A stretch of DNA of 64,000 bases from Caldilineaceae bacterium (GCA_020634815.1 JACKBA010000031.1:1-64000); one strand, 5' to 3'. Numbered from the stretch's first letter, positions 30,635 to 44,115 are shown. Notes: generated by a model not told the origin, from the letters alone. Translations and numbers: made by a program.

Positions 30635-31471
30635 ATGGAACATTTGATTCGGCCGGCAGGCGGCAATGGCGAGACGATTGTCGTCACGCCGCAGAGTGCG
30701 GGCTGGCAATACTTGAGTTTTCGCGTCGTAGTGCTGGCAGCGGGCGAGCGAACCACGATTCAAACCGGCGGCGAGGAAGTGGCTATCGTGCCGCTGCAGG
30801 GCGCCGGAACGCTGGCGGTGGATGGGAACACCTATGCCCTGAGCCGCAGCGGTGTCTTTGTCGGCCCGCCGGCGTTGCTCTACGCGCCGCCCGGCAAGAG
30901 CATCGAGGTCGTGGCGGAGAGTTCGTTCGAGTTCGCCATGGGCGGCGCGCCGGCCGAAGGCAAGTACGGCGTGCGGCTGATCCGCCCGGAGGAGATCAAG
31001 TGCGAGATCCGTGGCGGCGGCGCGGCCCGGCGCCAGGTCAATCACATCCTCGCCCCGCCACTGCCCGCCGAACGGCTGATCCTGTTCGAGGTCTACGTGC
31101 CGGGCGGGTCGTGGTCGGGCTGGCCGCCCCACTGCCACGACGGTTCCGGCGGCTCGCCCTACCTGGAAGAGACCTATTACTATCGCATCGACCCGGCCGA
31201 CGGCTTTGCCATTCACCGCAACTACCGCCTCGACAACGACTTCGACGAACTGCTGCCGGTGCGCAACGGCGAGTTGGTGCTGGTCACGCAAGGCTATCAT
31301 CCCGTGGCCGCCGCGCCCGGGTGCAACGTCTATTTCCTCAACTACCTGGCGGGCGAGTTGCTGGATGAGGAGCGCGCCCGTCCGCCGCTGGACGACTATC
31401 GCTACGCGTGGATCAAGGCAGATTGGGAGGGCAACCGGTTGGAACTGCCTATCGCCCGCGACGACCTCTGA
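30635..31471 (+). CDS. iolB: 5-deoxy-glucuronate isomerase, copy 2
   Basis: The protein has 278 residues. It is homologous to the IolB at 10920 over its length (GWQYLSFRVVVLAAGERTT against GWETINFQARRLAAGRSWS, then ILFEVYVPGGSWSGWPPHCHD and LEETYYYRIDPADGFAIHRN). The His/Asp metal ligands and the Glu are kept, so it should be active. It lacks about 20 residues compared with copy 1. It closes the inositol cluster. Two IolB copies in one cluster are unusual; copy 2 may prefer a differently substituted uronate. The only RBS is supplied by the preceding repeat. Confidence 0.88.
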   Translation: MEHLIRPAGGNGETIVVTPQSAGWQYLSFRVVVLAAGERTTIQTGGEEVAIVPLQGAGTLAVDGNTYALSRSGVFVGPPALLYAPPGKSIEVVAESSFEFAMGGAPAEGKYGVRLIRPEEIKCEIRGGGAARRQVNHILAPPLPAERLILFEVYVPGGSWSGWPPHCHDGSGGSPYLEETYYYRIDPADGFAIHRNYRLDNDFDELLPVRNGELVLVTQGYHPVAAAPGCNVYFLNYLAGELLDEERARPPLDDYRYAWIKADWEGNRLELPIARDDL

Positions 31472-31502
31472 AGCTCGCAACGACGGACGTTGTCTGCCAG
31501 GA

Positions 31503-33134
31503 TCATTGCCCCGGCGCTCCATTCACTACCTGGGGCAAAAACACGCGATCGGTGAGATCGGGCGTCGGAGACGGTGTCGCTTCACCGGACCCGAACGCGC
31601 CCACCCGATCGGCGCCGACGCGCGTATTCCCGGCATAATCCACGGTAACGACGGTGTTTAGCGCCCCCTGCGGCACGGGCGGGAGCAGTGCGTCCCATGC
31701 CGGAAAGTCCGGCTGCGGCAGCGGCGCAGGCAATTCTGCGCCGTTCGCTACCCGAAAATTGCCGGCAGCAGGATCGACCAGGTGCGGCTCAACAGTGTTG
31801 ATTGCGTTGTCGGCCAGCAACTGGGCGGCATTGCAGGTCGGATTGGCGGTGAGACAGCCGCCGTCCTCGCCCACCCCAAGCGCGTGATCGGCCGGGCCGT
31901 TCCAGATCACGTTGCCGGCGATGCGCAGGTTGTCGTCGGTGTGCGCCGGGGACGGCACGTGCAGACCGGCCGGTGGGTCGAGCGGCCCATGCACCGTGAA
32001 GTGCTGCCACTGGCTCTGATAGCCGGCGGGGTTGACGAACAGGTTGTTGTAGATGAAGACGTTGCGGTTGGGAATCGGTGCGGTGTCACCCGCCTGCGTC
32101 GGTCCCCAGCCACCTTGCGCGTGGCGCGTCTGGCAGCCCGCACTGTCGCCGTCACATGATCGGCCGCCATGCACGACCTCGATCAGGTGGCTGCGAGCGC
32201 CGACGCGATAAAGCGTGTTGTAGGCAAAGAGGATGTTGTAGCCGCCGTTGACCCCCAGCCCGGCGCCGTAGGTATCGTGGATGATGTTGTTGACAACGCG
32301 CACGTCATACGCCTCGTAGTGCAGCCACGGCGCTGTCATATACTCAAAGCCGGTGCCCTGCCCGGCCGTGAAGCCGCCGGTCCCGCAGTCGTAGATTTCG
32401 TTTGCCTCCACCACGACATAGGCCGAGCCACCTTTCACATAGGCGCACCAGTCGTCGGCGGCATGGATACGGTTGTTGCGAATCGTCGCATACTGCACGG
32501 CGACAAAATCGATCGCGTTTTCGTAGCTGCCTTGGATGTCGCTGTTCTCGATGGTGATGTACTGCGACTGGTTGATCTTGATTGTTTCGTGCGCCTGGCG
32601 ATCGCCATCCATCGCCACATCGTCGATTGCGAAATGGCGGCACTGTTCGCAGTGGAAGACATCGCCCTGGTTGGCAACCGCAACACCGCGCAACACTACG
32701 TGGTCGACGTCGAAGAAGTTGAGAAAGCCCGCCAGGCGCGCCGAGCGCGCACCGTCTGCCGCCTCGATGAGAATCGGATTTGCTGCCGTGCCGTGGCGAT
32801 CTTCCCAGTAGACTGGGTAGTCACCTTCGGCGTAGTCACCCGCCGCAAGCAGGATCCGATACCCGGCATCCGAAAGCGCTGCGCCCACCGGGACGCGCTG
32901 CCAGGCCGCCGTGATGGTGCGCAGGGCAGTCCCGCGCGTTGCCCCACCCGCATTGTCATCGCCGTGCGAGGGATCGACCCAGATCTCTACGAAAGGTTCG
33001 TCCGTCTGCCCAGGCAAGTTCGTGGAAGGATGGGCTGCGTCCGCCGCCGTAGCCAGCGGTGCGGCGCTGCAAGCTTCCATGAACACGAACAAAAGCGGAA
33101 ACACAAGACGGACCAGGGAATTCCATGGTTGCAT
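31503..33134 (-). CDS. secreted right-handed beta-helix protein
   Basis: The protein has 543 residues. An N-terminal signal (SLVRLVFPLLFVFMEACSA) may be cleaved as a lipoprotein, although the lipobox is weak. The main part is built of beta-helix coils with repeated ITIENSDIQGSYENAI, ATIRNNRIHAADDW and VRVVNNIIHDTYGAGLG turns, as in DUF1565/NosD-type proteins and polysaccharide lyases. The C-terminus has PTPSPTPDLTD and then RVFLPQVVNG, the same kind of tail seen in three other exported proteins of the window. The ATG at 33134 follows AGGAGG on its strand; a frame extending 51 codons further up has no signal. No catalytic lyase residues could be identified. It is convergent with iolB copy 2. 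Confidence 0.75.
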   Translation of the reverse strand: MQPWNSLVRLVFPLLFVFMEACSAAPLATAADAAHPSTNLPGQTDEPFVEIWVDPSHGDDNAGGATRGTALRTITAAWQRVPVGAALSDAGYRILLAAGDYAEGDYPVYWEDRHGTAANPILIEAADGARSARLAGFLNFFDVDHVVLRGVAVANQGDVFHCEQCRHFAIDDVAMDGDRQAHETIKINQSQYITIENSDIQGSYENAIDFVAVQYATIRNNRIHAADDWCAYVKGGSAYVVVEANEIYDCGTGGFTAGQGTGFEYMTAPWLHYEAYDVRVVNNIIHDTYGAGLGVNGGYNILFAYNTLYRVGARSHLIEVVHGGRSCDGDSAGCQTRHAQGGWGPTQAGDTAPIPNRNVFIYNNLFVNPAGYQSQWQHFTVHGPLDPPAGLHVPSPAHTDDNLRIAGNVIWNGPADHALGVGEDGGCLTANPTCNAAQLLADNAINTVEPHLVDPAAGNFRVANGAELPAPLPQPDFPAWDALLPPVPQGALNTVVTVDYAGNTRVGADRVGAFGSGEATPSPTPDLTDRVFLPQVVNGAPGQ

Positions 33135-33274
33135 TTTCACCGATGCCTCCTGCTGACAAAACTCTATCCACTCTGCCTCTTGACAGCATACGCCCTTGCA
33201 CTGGCGGGACAGGCGGCGAGCACGACGCCCGGTGTGTGTCCCAAAATACAGCGCTATGTTCCGGATTTCGCCCA

Positions 33275-33311
33275 TTGACAAACACATACTTTCACGCTAA
33301 AATCGAAAGTA
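33275..33311 (+). promoter_or_regulatory. promoter with overlapping dyad, DeoR gene
   Basis: TTGACA (33275-33280), 17 bases and TAAAAT (33298-33303) make a near-consensus promoter. Its -10 lies only 10 bases before the ATG at 33313, so the mRNA would be leaderless or have a leader of a few bases. A dyad TACTTTC (33287-33293) and GAAAGTA (33305-33311) surrounds the -10 and fits self-repression by a DeoR-type regulator. Confidence 0.7.
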
Positions 33312-33312
33312 A

Positions 33313-34131
33313 ATGAAAGCAATTGAAGCATCTCAAAGCTCAACAGATACGCAGATCGATCTCTACCTGGCCGAACGCCGGCGCGCAATTGCCGAAGTCG
33401 TTCAGGCGCAAGGACGCGTGACTGTGGCCGAGCTGAGCCAGCGCTTTGGTGTCTCCGAGGTGACGATCCGCGCCGACTTGCAGACGCTGGCCGAGCAGAA
33501 GTTGCTCGTGCGCACACATGGCGGCGCGGTGGCGCTGGGCAGCGACGCCGGCGACCTGGCGCTCACCCTGCGCCGCCAGCGCCAAGTCAAGGAGAAAAGC
33601 CGTATCGGCCGCGCCGGCGCCGACTGGATCGCCAACGGCGACGCCGTCTTTCTGGATTCGAGCAGCACGTCGCTGGCGATCGCGTTTCACCTGAAGCAGC
33701 ATCGCTACGTCACCGTGGTCACCAACAGCCTGGAGGTGGCACACGAACTGCTCGACGCGCCGGCAGTGGACCTGGTCATGGTCGGCGGCATGTTGCAGCG
33801 TGAGACGGCATCATTGGTCGGCGCGTACGGGCTGGACGAGATTCGCGGCTTCAACCTGCAGAAGGGCTTTTTTGGCGCACATGGCCTGGACCTGGAGGCA
33901 GGGTTGACCGACGTCAGCGCCGAAGAAGCAGCGGTCAAACGCCCCTTGGCCGCCATGTGTCGCCAGGTCGTCGCGGTGCTCGATGCTACTAAGTGGGGGC
34001 GAGTCGGACTGGCATCCTTTGCCGACCTGGAGCAGATAACGGTCATCATCACCGACGAAGGCGCACCGCCCGACATGGTTCGCCAGGTGCGCGACGCAGG
34101 CGTCCAGGTCGTGATCGCCGAGACAACATGA
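33313..34131 (+). CDS. DeoR family transcriptional regulator
   Basis: The protein has 272 residues. The HTH near residues 24-70 reads RRRAIAEVVQAQGRVTVAEL, then SQRFGVSEVTIRADLQTLAE. The sensor domain has the DeoRC signature (IGRAGADWIANGDAVFLDSSST, then VVTNSLEVAHEL, GGMLQRETASLVG and EEAAVKRPLA). DeoR regulators typically respond to phosphorylated sugars. IolR of Bacillus is a DeoR family member, so this one may respond to an inositol pathway intermediate, although it lies outside the + strand cluster with its own promoter. A NagD-like phosphatase follows 81 bases downstream. Confidence 0.88.
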   Translation: MKAIEASQSSTDTQIDLYLAERRRAIAEVVQAQGRVTVAELSQRFGVSEVTIRADLQTLAEQKLLVRTHGGAVALGSDAGDLALTLRRQRQVKEKSRIGRAGADWIANGDAVFLDSSSTSLAIAFHLKQHRYVTVVTNSLEVAHELLDAPAVDLVMVGGMLQRETASLVGAYGLDEIRGFNLQKGFFGAHGLDLEAGLTDVSAEEAAVKRPLAAMCRQVVAVLDATKWGRVGLASFADLEQITVIITDEGAPPDMVRQVRDAGVQVVIAETT

Positions 34132-34212
34132 GATAACGTGGGGTTAATTGAAGGCTGGTACACTGGAAAGATGAACTTGAGACAGCCTTACCCTTCACGG
34201 AGCTTGAGTGAA

Positions 34213-34977
<765 letters not shown>

Positions 34978-35002
34978 TCACCTGGAGAGCGAGGCGTCTG
35001 CT

Positions 35003-36475
<1,473 letters not shown>

Positions 36476-36484
36476 CCCTTGACT

Positions 36485-36503
36485 TTATCTCAAAACGAGA
36501 TAA
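36485..36503. promoter_or_regulatory. inverted repeat, likely HigBA operator
   Basis: TTATCTC and GAGATAA are separated by five bases and end five bases before the ATG at 36508. A TTGACT lies at 36479. Such short dyads just before a toxin-antitoxin operon are the usual binding sites of the antitoxin HTH. The -10 element is unclear, because the best candidate would place the start beyond the ATG. Confidence 0.55.
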
Positions 36504-36507
36504 TACT

Positions 36508-36795
36508 ATGCATGTGATCTCGCTCAAGGCGCTGGTCGAGTTTTGGACAATTCATCCGGACAGCAAGGATTCCCTGGCGCGTTGGCATCGAATCGTCGAG
36601 CGCAGCACCTTTAGCGACTATGCATCCTTGCACCAGACCTTTCCGTCGGCAGATGTGGTTGGACAGTACACAGTCTTCAACATTGGCGGCAACAAGTACC
36701 GGCTGATTGCATCGATTCACTTCGACCGCGGCAAGGTCTATGTGCGCCACGTGTTGACCCATCAGGAGTACGATCTGGGAAAATGGAAGAAGTAA
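36508..36795 (+). CDS. higB: HigB-type toxin (mRNA interferase)
   Basis: The protein has 95 residues and matches HigB: MHVISLKALVEFWTIHPDS at the start, FNIGGNKYRLIASIHFDRGK in the middle, and VRHVLTHQEYD at the end. HigB toxins are RelE-like ribonucleases that cut mRNA at the ribosome. The reading frame is open for 12 codons before this ATG, but the family start is here, right after the dyad. It overlaps the antitoxin gene by 13 bases, in the toxin-first order typical of HigBA. Confidence 0.92.
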   Translation: MHVISLKALVEFWTIHPDSKDSLARWHRIVERSTFSDYASLHQTFPSADVVGQYTVFNIGGNKYRLIASIHFDRGKVYVRHVLTHQEYDLGKWKK

Positions 36796-37190
36796 AGAAG
36801 TTTTCCGAGGCGGTGCAGCCCTACTGGACGGTCATGGAGCCGGTGCTGACGGTGCGCAGCGAGGCCGACTATGATCGCGCGGTGGCGCGGCTCAACGAGT
36901 TGCTCGACGAGGTGGGCGACGACGCGACGCACCCGCTCTATGGGCTGCTCGATACGCTGGGCACGCTTGTGCACGCCTACGAAGTCGAGCAGGTGGAAAT
37001 GCCGGCGGCAACCGGCGTGGAGGCATTGCAATATCTCATGGAAGAGCACGGCCTCACGCAATCAGATTTGCCGGAGATCGGCTCGCAGGGTGTGGTGTCG
37101 GAGATTCTGCACGGCAAGCGCCGGCTCAACATCCGCCAGATTCGCGCGCTGGGCGAACGCTTCGGGGTGTCGCCGGCCGTGTTCATTTAG
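36783..37190 (+). CDS. higA: HigA-type antitoxin, XRE family
   Basis: The protein has 135 residues. The C-terminal half is an HTH_3 domain (LQYLMEEHGLTQSDLPEIGS, then GVVSEILHGKRRLNIRQIRALG). The N-terminal half has the acidic helical part typical of HigA proteins with HigB partners of this branch. It neutralises HigB and represses the operon. The pair lies between the E2 gene (35003) and the E1 gene (37799), an odd place for a stability module and probably a later insertion. Confidence 0.9.
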   Translation: MEEVKKFSEAVQPYWTVMEPVLTVRSEADYDRAVARLNELLDEVGDDATHPLYGLLDTLGTLVHAYEVEQVEMPAATGVEALQYLMEEHGLTQSDLPEIGSQGVVSEILHGKRRLNIRQIRALGERFGVSPAVFI

Positions 37191-37218
37191 CACCAGGTGG
37201 ACCGTTTATCAGCACGTT

Positions 37219-37641
37219 ATGACCGCCAGCATGATCGACATCAGCACCGACCGCAGCCGCCTTGACATCGCCTACATTCATCGCTATCTCAGCGAGGAAT
37301 GTTACTGGTCCATCGGGCGCAGCCGGGAGATTGTGGAGAAGTCCATCGCCAACTCGCTCTGCTTCGGCGTGTACGATGGCGACCGGCAGATGGGCTTTGC
37401 ACGCGTGGTCACGGATTGCGCCACCTTTGCCTGGCTGTGCGATGTCTTCATCGACGCAGCCTATCGCGGGCAGGGGCTGGGCAAGCAATTGGTCGAGAGG
37501 ATCGTCGCCCACCCGGAACTCCAGGGTATGAGGAACTTCATCCTGGCGACGCGCGACGCACACGAGTTGTACCGCCAATACGGCGGTTTTGAAGCGCTGG
37601 CCGCGCCGGAACGATGGATGGCGCGGCCGCGCGTGGGGTAG
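37219..37641 (+). CDS. GNAT family N-acetyltransferase
   Basis: The protein has 140 residues with the acetyl-CoA loop AYRGQGLGKQLVERI, the preceding strand DVFIDAAYRG and a C-terminal YRQYGGFEALAAPERWMARP. The short GNAT fold and its surroundings resemble the MSMEG_2715/YhhY-like single-domain enzymes whose substrates are unknown. A second in-frame ATG lies at 37231. It follows higA after 28 bases and probably came with it. Confidence 0.85.
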   Translation: MTASMIDISTDRSRLDIAYIHRYLSEECYWSIGRSREIVEKSIANSLCFGVYDGDRQMGFARVVTDCATFAWLCDVFIDAAYRGQGLGKQLVERIVAHPELQGMRNFILATRDAHELYRQYGGFEALAAPERWMARPRVG

Positions 37642-37647
37642 AAAATC

Positions 37648-37757
37648 TTGACGCAGAGGCACAGAGAAACAGAGGAAAGCCAGAGCGGAAAGAGGAGCAT
37701 GAGTCCCTTCTCATTCTTCTCTTGTCCTAACTCTGCGGCTCCGCGCCTCTGCGTCAA
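37648..37757. repeat. inverted repeat, TTGACGCAGAG word family
   Basis: TTGACGCAGAGGC at 37648-37660 pairs with GCCTCTGCGTCAA at 37745-37757. The interior has CAGAGAAACAGAGG-type words. It lies between the GNAT gene and the E1 gene. Confidence 0.85.
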
Positions 37758-37798
37758 ACTGTCTGTTTGAAACGAGAAAAAGGACGCAGGAACGCGCT

Positions 37799-40261
<2,463 letters not shown>

Positions 40262-40298
40262 AGCGAAGGGCGCTGGACAAACAACGATCTAGCGAAAA

Positions 40299-40335
40299 CG
40301 AAGGCGGCGCCTCATCAGCGCCGCCTTCGTCGTTT
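40299..40335. terminator. strong stem-loop between convergent genes
   Basis: The stem CGAAGGCGGCGC (40299-40310) pairs with its exact complement (40318-40329) around a 7-base loop. It is followed by TCGTTT and lies between the ends of the E1 gene (+) and the lipoprotein gene (-). It can end transcription from both sides; the T-tract is weak. Confidence 0.7.
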
Positions 40336-40352
40336 CTCTCCTGTAACGCCGG

Positions 40353-43300
40353 TCAGTTATCGCCGACCGGCGTCTCTTCACCCGGCGCCTGGCCGGGGTC
40401 GGACGCGGGAGCCACCGTACTCGTCGCCGTCGGCTCCGGCGTATCGGTCGGTGTTGCCGTGGGTGGATCAGGCAATGTCGTCGGTGTTTCCGTCGGCGGC
40501 TCCGGTGTCGGCGTTGCGGCGGGCGGCTCGGGCGTCGACGTTGCCGTTGCGGTGGGAGGCACCGGTGTATTGGTGCTGGTCGATGTCGGCGTCGCAGTCG
40601 GCGCCACCGTATTCGTAGCCGTTGGCGGGACCGGGGTAGCCGTATTTGTGGCCGTCGGCGGCACCCGCGTCGGCGTGGAAGTCGCCGTGATGGTCGGGTC
40701 TGCATCACCTGCGGTCGTGACCTGCTGATAGCTGAAGGTCGTGCTGGCCTCGACAGCGAAGTCATCCGGCGCGATGACGACAACCAGGCGCTGCGTGGCG
40801 ATCTGCGTCCCGTTGGGCCACGTTGCCGGCATGACGAAGAGCATGGTGTAGTCGCCGGCCGCGTTGGTTGGCGCGGAGGCGAAGCGGGCGTAGCTGCTGC
40901 CGCTGCCCACGCTGCCGCCCATGGTCGCGATGTGGGCGAAGAGCGTGGTGTTGGGCGGGAAGCCGCCGCCGCTCACCGTGACCGGCGTGCCGGCCGTGCC
41001 CGAGCCGGGGCTGACCTGCGCGTACGGATTGGGCGTGGCAGTCGGCGCCACAGGCGGCGTATTCGTTGGCGTAGGTGTTTGTGTCGGCGTCGCCGTCGGG
41101 CCGGCGATGAGGTAGGCAAAGACGCTGCTGGCGCTCACGCTGAAGTCGGGCGTGGCGACGGTCACGACGATCTTGTCCTGGGTGACCTGGCCACCATCGG
41201 GCCACGTGGCCGGCATGGTGAACGCCAGCGAGTAACGCCCGCTCGCATCCGTCATGCCGGAGACGTACTGCTGCGTCGCGCCCCTGCCCACAGCCGTGTC
41301 GAGCGTAGCCAGGTAGACGGCGACCGGCGCGTTGGCCGGGAAGCCGGCGCCCGCGGCCGTCACGCGCGCGCCCGCGCCGCCCGAGGTGGGCGACAGGCTG
41401 ATCGACGGATTCGGCGGCGTGGCAAAGAAGTCGAACGAGTCACTTGCCTGCACGCCAAAGCCGGACGTCGCGGCCAGGACAATGATTTTGCCGGTAGCAA
41501 TGGCGCTGCCGTCCGGCCACGTCGCGGGCATGGCAAAGCCGGCCGTGAAGTTGCCGTTACCGTCGGTCGTACGCGACACGATGGGCGGCACGGCCGATGC
41601 CTCGCTGGCACGCACGACGCCGGCCAGGTAGATGTCCACAGTCTGGTTGGCGGGGAAGCCGCCGCCGCGCACGGTGATCTGTGTGCCGGGACCGCCGGAG
41701 GACGGGTTGACGTCGACGTACGGGTTCGGTGCGACGGTCGGCCGCGACGCCCGGACGTCGAAATCGGTGGCCGCGCTCACGCCGAAGTTGGCTGTCGCCA
41801 CGAGCAGCGTCAGCTTGCCGGGCTCGATGGCGCTGCCGTCAGGCCACGTGGCAGGCAGGGTGAAGCTGAGGCTGCCGTTACCGAAGCGGTCGCTGGTTCC
41901 CGTTGCATAGATTGTGCTGCTGGCGGCATCAGCCTGCGCCGCGCGCACGTAGGCGCCCAGCAAGAGGTTGACGGCGGTGTTGGGCGGGAAGCCACCGTAG
42001 CTCACCGTAATCTGCGTGCCGGTGGGGCCGGACGACGGGCTGGCGTCGGCAAAGGGATTGGTCACCGGTGGCGTCGGGGTGGGTGTCGGCGTGCGGGTCG
42101 GCGTCGCAGTCGGCGTTCTGTGCAGCCGCTCCCACCAGAAGTACACGAAAGCCGGGCCCGTGTGCTGGTAGTACTCGACGACCACCTGCTTGTGACCGCT
42201 CAGGTAGCGGTCGGCGGTATAGGTCGTATTGCCGCCCATGTCGCGCCACTCGTCGATGATGCGATGGCCGTCAACATAGACGCGGATGCCGTCGTCCGAA
42301 CGGGTGAAGAAGCGATAGTCGCCCGACGAGAAGTCGATGGTACGCGTCCAGCGCACCGAGTAATTCTCCGTGCCGATGCCGGGGCCGGGCGAAATCCAGC
42401 TCCAGTTGAAGTCCACGGCCCGGTCGTTGCGCACGAAGACCGGATTGCCGGCGAGGTCGCGGTTGCCAAAGTACTCGCCGCGCCAGTCGGGGAAGCCGGG
42501 CACCGGTGTCGCGGTCGGGCCGCCAACCTGTTCCCACCAGAAGGACATGCGGGCCGGCTGGCTGCGCTGGCCGTAGTCGATGAAGAAGGTATGCGACCCC
42601 TGTCCCAGCCAGAGTTCGACACTGTACGTGCCGTTATTTACGCCGCTCCAGCGGTCGAGTACGAGGTTGCCGTCGACCCAAACGCGCACGCCGCCGTCAC
42701 TCTGACCGAAAAGCCGGTAAGTCCCGGCCGAAAAATAGAGATCGCGGAACCAGCGCACCGAGAAGCCGGTGGTGGGGATACCGGGCGCAGGCGCGTTGTA
42801 CTCCCAGTTGAAGTCGATGGCAGCGTCCTCGCGCACGACTCTGGGCGAGCCTTGCAGCGATGGATTGGCGTAATACTCGCCCTGCCAGCCGAGACCGGGC
42901 GTCGGTGTGTGCGGGCGCGGCGTCGCCGTGGCGGTCGGGCGATAGATTGGTGTCGGCGGCGCCGGTACGACCGGCGGATCGCCCAGGTAGTTGGTGTACG
43001 CACGCGCCATCCAGCCCAGGGTGCCATCGAGCAACTGCCCGTAGAGCCAGAGACCGCTGCGATCCTGGCCGAGCACATTGACGGGCGTTCCACGCGTCAG
43101 GGCGCGGATGACCGGGAAAACCGTGCCGGGCCCGCTGCGCATGTTGAGCCCGCGGCTGGAGACGATGGCGACGCCATAGCCATCGGCGGGAGCCAGGGGC
43201 GTCGGTGTGACAGGCGCGGGCGCGGTGATCGATGCGTCGGGCGTGACGGTGACGCTGACAAAACCGAAGGGCGCCGCGGCTTTTTCTCCGGTGGCAAGCG

Positions 43301-43715
43301 AATAGGCGACGACTTGCAGGTCAATGACATCCTGCCAGAAAACCTCGAGCGGAACGACAAAACCCAGGTAGAAGCGACCTTCATCATCGGCCGTGCCGGT
43401 GGCGACGGTGGCCTGGATCAGTTCTCCGCCCTGCTGTCCTTCCAGGTTGACGAAGATGACCTCGTTCGCTTCCCAGCCGGCGCCGGAGACCGAGACCGTG
43501 TCGCCGGACGCGGCTGCAATCGGCGCGATGGCGATGATCGGCCCCTGATCGGACGGTAGAGGCGCCTGGCGGAGCGGTCCGGCGACGATGGGTTGCATGA
43601 GGCAACCGCTGAGCACCATGGCCGCCAGCCCAAGAAGCAGCAACAATACAACACGTGGCCGCGTCGGAACCGGCGCCGGCACTGCGACTGCGGAATTGAA
43701 AGACTTTCTGTTCAT
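40353..43715 (-). CDS. large lipoprotein: SH3, two PA14 and IPT-like repeats
   Basis: The protein has 1120 residues. It starts with a lipoprotein signal (LLLLLGLAAMVLSGC, Cys38). An Ig-like domain is at about 60-160, a bacterial SH3 at about 180-250 (RGLNMRSGPGTVFPVIRALT) and PA14 domains at about 270-400 and 410-540 (GEYYANPSLQG, GEYFGNRDLAG, VYVDGHRIIDEW). Four copies of a ~105-residue IPT/TIG-like repeat follow, each with SG..GT.ITV.GGGFP.N and MPATWPDGS. A Thr/Pro tail of about 100 residues completes it. PA14 and SH3 modules bind glycans or cell wall. It is likely a surface adhesin or carbohydrate-binding lipoprotein. The ATG at 43715 fits the signal peptide; the frame is open for 150 codons before it without one. 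Confidence 0.8.
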   Translation of the reverse strand: MNRKSFNSAVAVPAPVPTRPRVVLLLLLGLAAMVLSGCLMQPIVAGPLRQAPLPSDQGPIIAIAPIAAASGDTVSVSGAGWEANEVIFVNLEGQQGGELIQATVATGTADDEGRFYLGFVVPLEVFWQDVIDLQVVAYSLATGEKAAAPFGFVSVTVTPDASITAPAPVTPTPLAPADGYGVAIVSSRGLNMRSGPGTVFPVIRALTRGTPVNVLGQDRSGLWLYGQLLDGTLGWMARAYTNYLGDPPVVPAPPTPIYRPTATATPRPHTPTPGLGWQGEYYANPSLQGSPRVVREDAAIDFNWEYNAPAPGIPTTGFSVRWFRDLYFSAGTYRLFGQSDGGVRVWVDGNLVLDRWSGVNNGTYSVELWLGQGSHTFFIDYGQRSQPARMSFWWEQVGGPTATPVPGFPDWRGEYFGNRDLAGNPVFVRNDRAVDFNWSWISPGPGIGTENYSVRWTRTIDFSSGDYRFFTRSDDGIRVYVDGHRIIDEWRDMGGNTTYTADRYLSGHKQVVVEYYQHTGPAFVYFWWERLHRTPTATPTRTPTPTPTPPVTNPFADASPSSGPTGTQITVSYGGFPPNTAVNLLLGAYVRAAQADAASSTIYATGTSDRFGNGSLSFTLPATWPDGSAIEPGKLTLLVATANFGVSAATDFDVRASRPTVAPNPYVDVNPSSGGPGTQITVRGGGFPANQTVDIYLAGVVRASEASAVPPIVSRTTDGNGNFTAGFAMPATWPDGSAIATGKIIVLAATSGFGVQASDSFDFFATPPNPSISLSPTSGGAGARVTAAGAGFPANAPVAVYLATLDTAVGRGATQQYVSGMTDASGRYSLAFTMPATWPDGGQVTQDKIVVTVATPDFSVSASSVFAYLIAGPTATPTQTPTPTNTPPVAPTATPNPYAQVSPGSGTAGTPVTVSGGGFPPNTTLFAHIATMGGSVGSGSSYARFASAPTNAAGDYTMLFVMPATWPNGTQIATQRLVVVIAPDDFAVEASTTFSYQQVTTAGDADPTITATSTPTRVPPTATNTATPVPPTATNTVAPTATPTSTSTNTPVPPTATATSTPEPPAATPTPEPPTETPTTLPDPPTATPTDTPEPTATSTVAPASDPGQAPGEETPVGDN

Positions 43716-44115
43716 GGGTTCACCGCTCACTGAAAGGTACGCTGTATTGTTCATGACGCTGCGAAATGGACGAAGGTTCCGTTTCATCATACCACAACAA
43801 CAGGTATGCAACAGGCCGGAGCCAGCTAACAAAATCGCAAAGAGCCTCAGAGAAGGCGCAACGAAATCGAGATCGATAGCGCATCCGATGACGGTGATCT
43901 CCGCACGGGGGGCAAAGTCATACCACCTGCGAAAGATGCAGTATTTGTCGGATGACACGGCACCTGCGATTGGGTACGATGAACGGTGCAGCAAATCAGT
44001 GCCCGTGCACCGGTCGATAGCGCGGGACCGCTGCAACCCAATGCGACTCCGCTGCGCCCCAACCTTACCTGAACTCTGCGGTCTGGCATGTCCGCGATCG
44101 GATGGGATCAACAAA
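43716..44115. other. divergent spacer of 400 bases
   Basis: The region between the - strand lipoprotein and the + strand binding-protein gene. The frames that cross it have no family features. The base composition is slightly lower in GC than that of the flanking genes. I could not identify a clear promoter for either gene. Confidence 0.4.

Noticed and set aside
36479..36506. TTGACT ... TAATAC as promoter of higBA
   Set aside because: The spacing is acceptable (16 bases), but the start of transcription would lie after the ATG of higB. Only the dyad was kept as a feature.
40932..43559. 875-codon open frame on the + strand
   Set aside because: It lies wholly opposite the PA14/IPT lipoprotein gene, is extremely rich in Arg, Gly and Ala, has no family features and no RBS. 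Long antisense frames are common in GC-rich genes.
43588..44115. Extended N-terminus of the PotD-like protein
   Set aside because: The frame is open for 176 codons before the chosen GTG, but this part runs over the start of the divergent lipoprotein gene and lacks any signal or domain; the lipobox begins only after 44116.
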